Position numbers and translations under genes: made by a program. From contig JASJPB010000012.1 in assembly GCA_031426915.1 (NCBI GenBank), forward strand, positions 57,683 through 121,682: a DNA stretch of 64,000 nt, read 5' to 3'. Below are positions 60,948-64,000 of the stretch, in pieces; the first letter of the stretch is position 1, and each line of letters begins with the position of its first letter. The notes beneath the pieces are model-generated. The model made no database searches, was not told the origin of the DNA, and was given only the letters and a program-made list of their open reading frames with translations. The DNA comes from Sulfurimicrobium sp031426915 (GTDB lineage Bacteria > Pseudomonadota > Gammaproteobacteria > Burkholderiales > Sulfuricellaceae).

Positions 60948-60990
60948 GCGCGCCGGTGCACACGCAAAAAGGACAAGAAAGAAGGGCGAA

Positions 60991-61167
60991 ATGATCCGGA
61001 ATCTCACGAAGGAATTCAGGACTGGCTTCCGTAGCGGCCTCCACTGTTACTTCGCGCCGCTCACGGCGGCGTGGCTGTCGCTGCGCCAGGGCGGAAATTA
61101 TTTCCAGCACGTTGCGCGGATCTATCGGGAACACATGCATTTCGGGAAAGGGGAGGGGAAGCATTGA
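60991..61167 (+). CDS. Small hypothetical protein (58 aa)
   Basis: MIRNLTKEFRTGFRSGLHCY begins a 58-residue basic, aromatic-rich peptide that ends in FGKGEGKH. GAAGGG precedes the ATG. Its stop TGA shares one base with the ATG of the next gene, which supports translation. No family known. Confidence 0.5.
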   Translation: MIRNLTKEFRTGFRSGLHCYFAPLTAAWLSLRQGGNYFQHVARIYREHMHFGKGEGKH

Positions 61168-61550
61168 TGTCGGCGGATTACTTGATGCTGAGCGTTATCG
61201 CCACGGTGATCTTTGGCGGCGGGATGTTCCTTTTCGCCAGGGCGAGAAGATACCGGGCTGGCAGGGATGGCAAGAGTGAACTGGGGCAAACCGATGCTGC
61301 GGCGCGCTGGCATCTGTCGTTCGGAATGCAGGCATCGGCCGGTACTCGGGATGTCTATGCCGCGCACGAGATTCTCGACCGGACGTACTGCGTGGCGACA
61401 ATGCTGGAGAGCTTGCTGCTCGAGCGGCGGGACTTGCCGCAAGCGGTCCGGGAGCAACTGGACAACGCCTCGGTTGCACTGTGGGCAGCGTACCAAAACA
61501 TGGGAAGCATGGACCTCGAGGTCAATCCGAATCCAGAGGAATCAAGATGA
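61167..61550 (+). CDS. Membrane-anchored hypothetical protein (127 aa)
   Basis: The product has an N-terminal membrane anchor (YLMLSVIATVIFGGGMFLFA) followed by a basic stretch. A soluble helical domain of about 80 residues follows (LDRTYCVATMLESLLLER and LPQAVREQLDNASVALWAAY). The start was chosen at 61167 because it overlaps the preceding stop by one base. The end overlaps the next gene by four bases. Family unknown. Confidence 0.6.
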   Translation: MSADYLMLSVIATVIFGGGMFLFARARRYRAGRDGKSELGQTDAAARWHLSFGMQASAGTRDVYAAHEILDRTYCVATMLESLLLERRDLPQAVREQLDNASVALWAAYQNMGSMDLEVNPNPEESR

Positions 61551-61840
61551 TGAATCATCGCAAAACCATTCGGGCGAGAAGACGAAAATCGACTAGCCGG
61601 CCGGAGATAAGCAAACTCTGGCAGGACTATCTGCGGCGCTTTCCGCGAGCGGTCCGGCGGGAGCTACGGAGCGATCCTCGCAAGCGGAGGCTTTCCTTCC
61701 TGGCTTCCCGGATCAAAGAGGGAAGCAATTTGGCCGTGTCGTTGGACAGGCAGCGGGCAAAGCTCGTGGTGCGGTTCGACGATGGCACTTCGGAGATGCC
61801 GTGGCTCTTGCCCGGCATGAAGTGGCGGATGTGGTACTAA
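61547..61840 (+). CDS. Small basic hypothetical protein (97 aa)
   Basis: A 97-residue highly basic protein (RKTIRARRRKSTSRPE) with a C-terminal beta-rich part (AKLVVRFDDGTSEMPWL). It begins in an ATGA overlap with the previous gene and has GAGGA upstream. It may bind nucleic acid, judging only from charge. It is the last of the small genes before the recombinase. Confidence 0.55.
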   Translation: MMNHRKTIRARRRKSTSRPEISKLWQDYLRRFPRAVRRELRSDPRKRRLSFLASRIKEGSNLAVSLDRQRAKLVVRFDDGTSEMPWLLPGMKWRMWY

Positions 61841-61966
61841 GAGGCGGCGACATTGCATGAAGCGGACAGGGCGCCGATTTGCAGGCGACGGTCCTGGGCA
61901 TTACTTCCGATAAATTGCCTTCTCGAAAGAATGTGATGGCAGAAGAATTTACCCATATAAGGAATA

Positions 61967-62947
61967 GTGTTGGTGGACGATTTCAATAGGGCCGATCCGT
62001 TGCTTCCTGTTCCGCTGGCGCAGTTTCCGCAGGAGTTGCAGGCGACGGCAGATGCTGCCCGCGAATACTTCCTGGATCAGCATGCGGACGCGACGAAACG
62101 CGCTTACCGATCGGATTGGAGAATATTCGAGGCTTGGTGCGCGCAATTCCAGATTGTTGGTCTGCCAGCCGATCCTGGTGCTGTGGCCATCTTCCTTGCT
62201 GCCGAGGCCGAAAAAGGAACGAAATACTCGACCATCGCCCGGCGCGCGGCGGCGATCAAGTACATGCACAAGCTCGCCGGCTATGAATCTCCAACGTCTT
62301 CCATCGCGGTCGAAGGCACTCTCAAGGGGATTCGGCGGCGGATCGGGATTGCGCCCCGCAAGAAGGCTCCCGCGACCGTTGACCGAATTCAGGCCATGAT
62401 CGCCAGTTGTCCCGACACCCTAAGGGGCCAACGGGACCGTGCTTTGCTGTTGTTTGGCTTCGCAGGAGCCTTTCGGCGGTCTGAGCTGGTCGCGTTGACG
62501 GTCGAAGACCTCACCTCAGTTCCCGAGGGAGTCAAGGTCAGAATCCGGAAGTCCAAAACGGACCAGGAAGGCGCGGGGCAGGAGATCGCGATCCCCAATG
62601 GCGCAACGCTGCGAATTGCGGAGGCGCTGAAACGTTGGCTGGTGGCGGCGAAGGTCACAACGGGGCCAATCTTCAGGCGGATAAGCAAGTCCGGTCGCGT
62701 CGGGTCGGCGCTATCGGAGAGATCGGTTGCGCTTATCGTGAAAACCTACGCGCTGAAGGCGGGGCTGGACCCAGCGCATTTTGCTGGGCATTCTCTCAGG
62801 TCCGGCTTTCTGACTACTGCCGCCGAACATGGTGCGACTTTGCTGAAGATGGTGGAGGTCTCGCGCCACCGCTCGTTGGACACGCTACGGGGGTATGTGC
62901 GGTCTGCGGAGCTATTCAAGGGGCACGCGGGGGAAGGATTTCTGTAG
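61967..62947 (+). CDS. Tyrosine recombinase/integrase
   Basis: The 326-residue protein has a SAM-like core-binding domain (about residues 25-115) and a tyrosine-recombinase catalytic domain (about 140-320). Catalytic residues are seen as Arg in AFRRSELVAL, Lys in RKSKTD, His-x-x-Arg in HSLRSGFLTTAA, His in SRHRSLDTLRGYVR, and Tyr in the same motif. It starts with GTG at 61967 after AAGGA. Recombinases of this length integrate genomic islands and phages or move cassettes. No att site can be recognised next to it. Confidence 0.9.
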   Translation: MLVDDFNRADPLLPVPLAQFPQELQATADAAREYFLDQHADATKRAYRSDWRIFEAWCAQFQIVGLPADPGAVAIFLAAEAEKGTKYSTIARRAAAIKYMHKLAGYESPTSSIAVEGTLKGIRRRIGIAPRKKAPATVDRIQAMIASCPDTLRGQRDRALLLFGFAGAFRRSELVALTVEDLTSVPEGVKVRIRKSKTDQEGAGQEIAIPNGATLRIAEALKRWLVAAKVTTGPIFRRISKSGRVGSALSERSVALIVKTYALKAGLDPAHFAGHSLRSGFLTTAAEHGATLLKMVEVSRHRSLDTLRGYVRSAELFKGHAGEGFL

Positions 62948-63110
62948 GCGGGCAATTTTCGTGGCATATGCTGACAGTTTTCCTCCTCTCATCAAGCCAG
63001 GGATGGCAAACCCGTGGGATCCCCGGCTCTTTTCTGGTCCACTTACGACGCTTGGGTACTCCACAAATAGACGTCGCTTGTCGAGAGCCAGAGATGACGG
63101 CTAGAGCAAG

Positions 63111-64000
63111 TTACTGCGGCGCACCCGCGCATCTTGCTTGTCTTGCAGCCTCTGTGTCCACCTTGGTTGCGATCTGAAATCCTTTTTGCCGAAATAGTTC
63201 CAATGCACGCGCCATGCTTTCGCCGTCGAGGTCTGCGTTGGCGCGCGACTCCTCTGCGCGTCGTGCTGCTGCGCCGACAGCGGCGCAGCGGTTGAGTCGC
63301 GTTTGTCCGAGATAAAGGTGATCCCGCCGCCCCGCCTCCGCCTTGCGAAGTGCCCATGCGGTCCATGCTTTGCGGTCGAGCACGGGCTCATTGATTTCTT
63401 TTCGCTCTGCGATTGTTGCGTCAACCAACACCAGAAGATATTCCTCCTCACCTTCCCCGCCGGGGGATCTAGGGGGGGTGGGGTTGGAAATGCAATTGGG
63501 TATGGAATTGGAGACCGACCCAGCCGATGGAGCATTTGATGATGCATCGTATGCTCCATCGTGTTTACCACCGGAACCGTCAGGATCTTCGGGCAGCACG
63601 ACAAGCTTTTCGAGCAGCTTTTTGCTGTCGTGGCGCTTGAGCCATGCCACGAACTCTTCGCGCCATTCGACGAGGACGTTGCTCACCTGTTCAACGCTCC
63701 GCACGGTAAGTTTGCCGCTAAACGCTCCGGCCAGGGAATTATGTTTCCACCACACTTTGACCCAAAGCCACCCGGTCGCCTGGTCAAAGCGAATCATCCC
63801 AGCTTCCTGCAACTTGCTCATTATCAACAGCAGCTCCTCCATGGTCTTTCCAATCCGAGCTGCTGACGTGCGCCAGACAAGCCGGTAACAGCCGATGATG
63901 TTCGAGTCGCGGTGGGTTAGAAAAAGTAGGAGTACCGTTCGTTCTTCTAACGACGCTGTAGAAAAAGTATCATCTCCGCATCTTGCCTCAACTGACCTTG
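63111..64000 (-). CDS. Winged-helix replication-type protein, N-terminus beyond the window
   Basis: The frame is open to the right edge of the window, so the start lies outside. The upstream-most visible part reads LLLFLTHRDSNIIGCYRLVW, then TMEELLLIMSKLQEAGMIRF and GWLWVKVWWKHN. This is the typical N-terminal winged-helix pattern of phage and mobile-element replication or regulatory proteins (a short TNPxSxxxGCYRLP-like core). A Pro/Gly-rich linker follows, then a helical C-terminus (AWTAWALRKAEAGRRD). An ATG at 63842 exists but would cut the conserved winged helix, so the longer form is preferred. It converges on the recombinase gene. Confidence 0.7.
   Translation of the reverse strand, partial: RSVEARCGDDTFSTASLEERTVLLLFLTHRDSNIIGCYRLVWRTSAARIGKTMEELLLIMSKLQEAGMIRFDQATGWLWVKVWWKHNSLAGAFSGKLTVRSVEQVSNVLVEWREEFVAWLKRHDSKKLLEKLVVLPEDPDGSGGKHDGAYDASSNAPSAGSVSNSIPNCISNPTPPRSPGGEGEEEYLLVLVDATIAERKEINEPVLDRKAWTAWALRKAEAGRRDHLYLGQTRLNRCAAVGAAARRAEESRANADLDGESMARALELFRQKGFQIATKVDTEAARQARCAGAPQ

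Noticed and set aside
1..64000. CRISPR array, tRNA or rRNA genes
   Set aside because: No regularly spaced repeat-spacer structure and no cloverleaf-type or rRNA sequence was seen by eye; a tRNA scan would be needed to exclude one fully.

Overview
The window reads as GC-rich proteobacterial DNA, probably from a betaproteobacterium. This rests on the C/G-ending codons, the lateral-type flagellar export gene order, and a REP-like palindrome of a kind common in that group. The host cannot be named from the sequence alone.

Left edge (1-2495, minus strand): fliQ, fliR, flhB and the first 120 codons of flhA form one tightly packed export-apparatus operon. The order matches lateral (Flag-2 type) flagellar loci. 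The fliP gene that normally precedes fliQ is not there. A divergent AT-rich region (2496-3155) follows instead.

Centre (3156-44657, plus strand): a single uninterrupted gene encodes a giant mosaic protein of about 13,833 residues. Its modules in order are: RHS/YD repeats, a long run of PPC-like beta-sandwiches, 17 CARDB modules, a TIG/beta-propeller region, four 65-residue leucine-rich repeats, putative-Ig repeats, a dockerin-like EF-hand pair, BIG2/ZU5-like domains, a second propeller, a peptidoglycan-binding plus GH19 lysozyme-like module, a metzincin-like zinc protease (HEYGHALGIEH), ten tandem-95 cadherin-like repeats, and two DUF642-like lectin domains. It has no Sec signal and no RTX repeats. 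Inside the open frame lie three 30-bp REP palindromes, another GC-rich palindrome and two heptamer arrays.

Junction (44658-46910): a RelE/HigB-like toxin and XRE antitoxin pair with an operator-embedded promoter; a remnant carrying a 124-bp exact copy of part of the giant gene; and a DDE transposase gene.

Island (47168-64000): a three-gene cassette of patatin-like lipase, HEAT-like/CHAT caspase-fold protease and ComEC-like metallo-beta-lactamase-fold protein. Spacers are 28 bp. It converges on a membrane-anchored Mrr-type nuclease with a small XRE controller. Together these look like a defence island, and the triad is the best candidate for an undescribed system. Then come three exported proteins, a hypothetical protein, a non-coding segment with direct repeats, a chain of small translationally coupled genes including a Panacea-domain (antitoxin-like) protein, a tyrosine recombinase, and a partial winged-helix replication-type protein at the right edge. 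The recombinase, transposase and scattered orphan genes indicate that the right part is a mobile genomic island.
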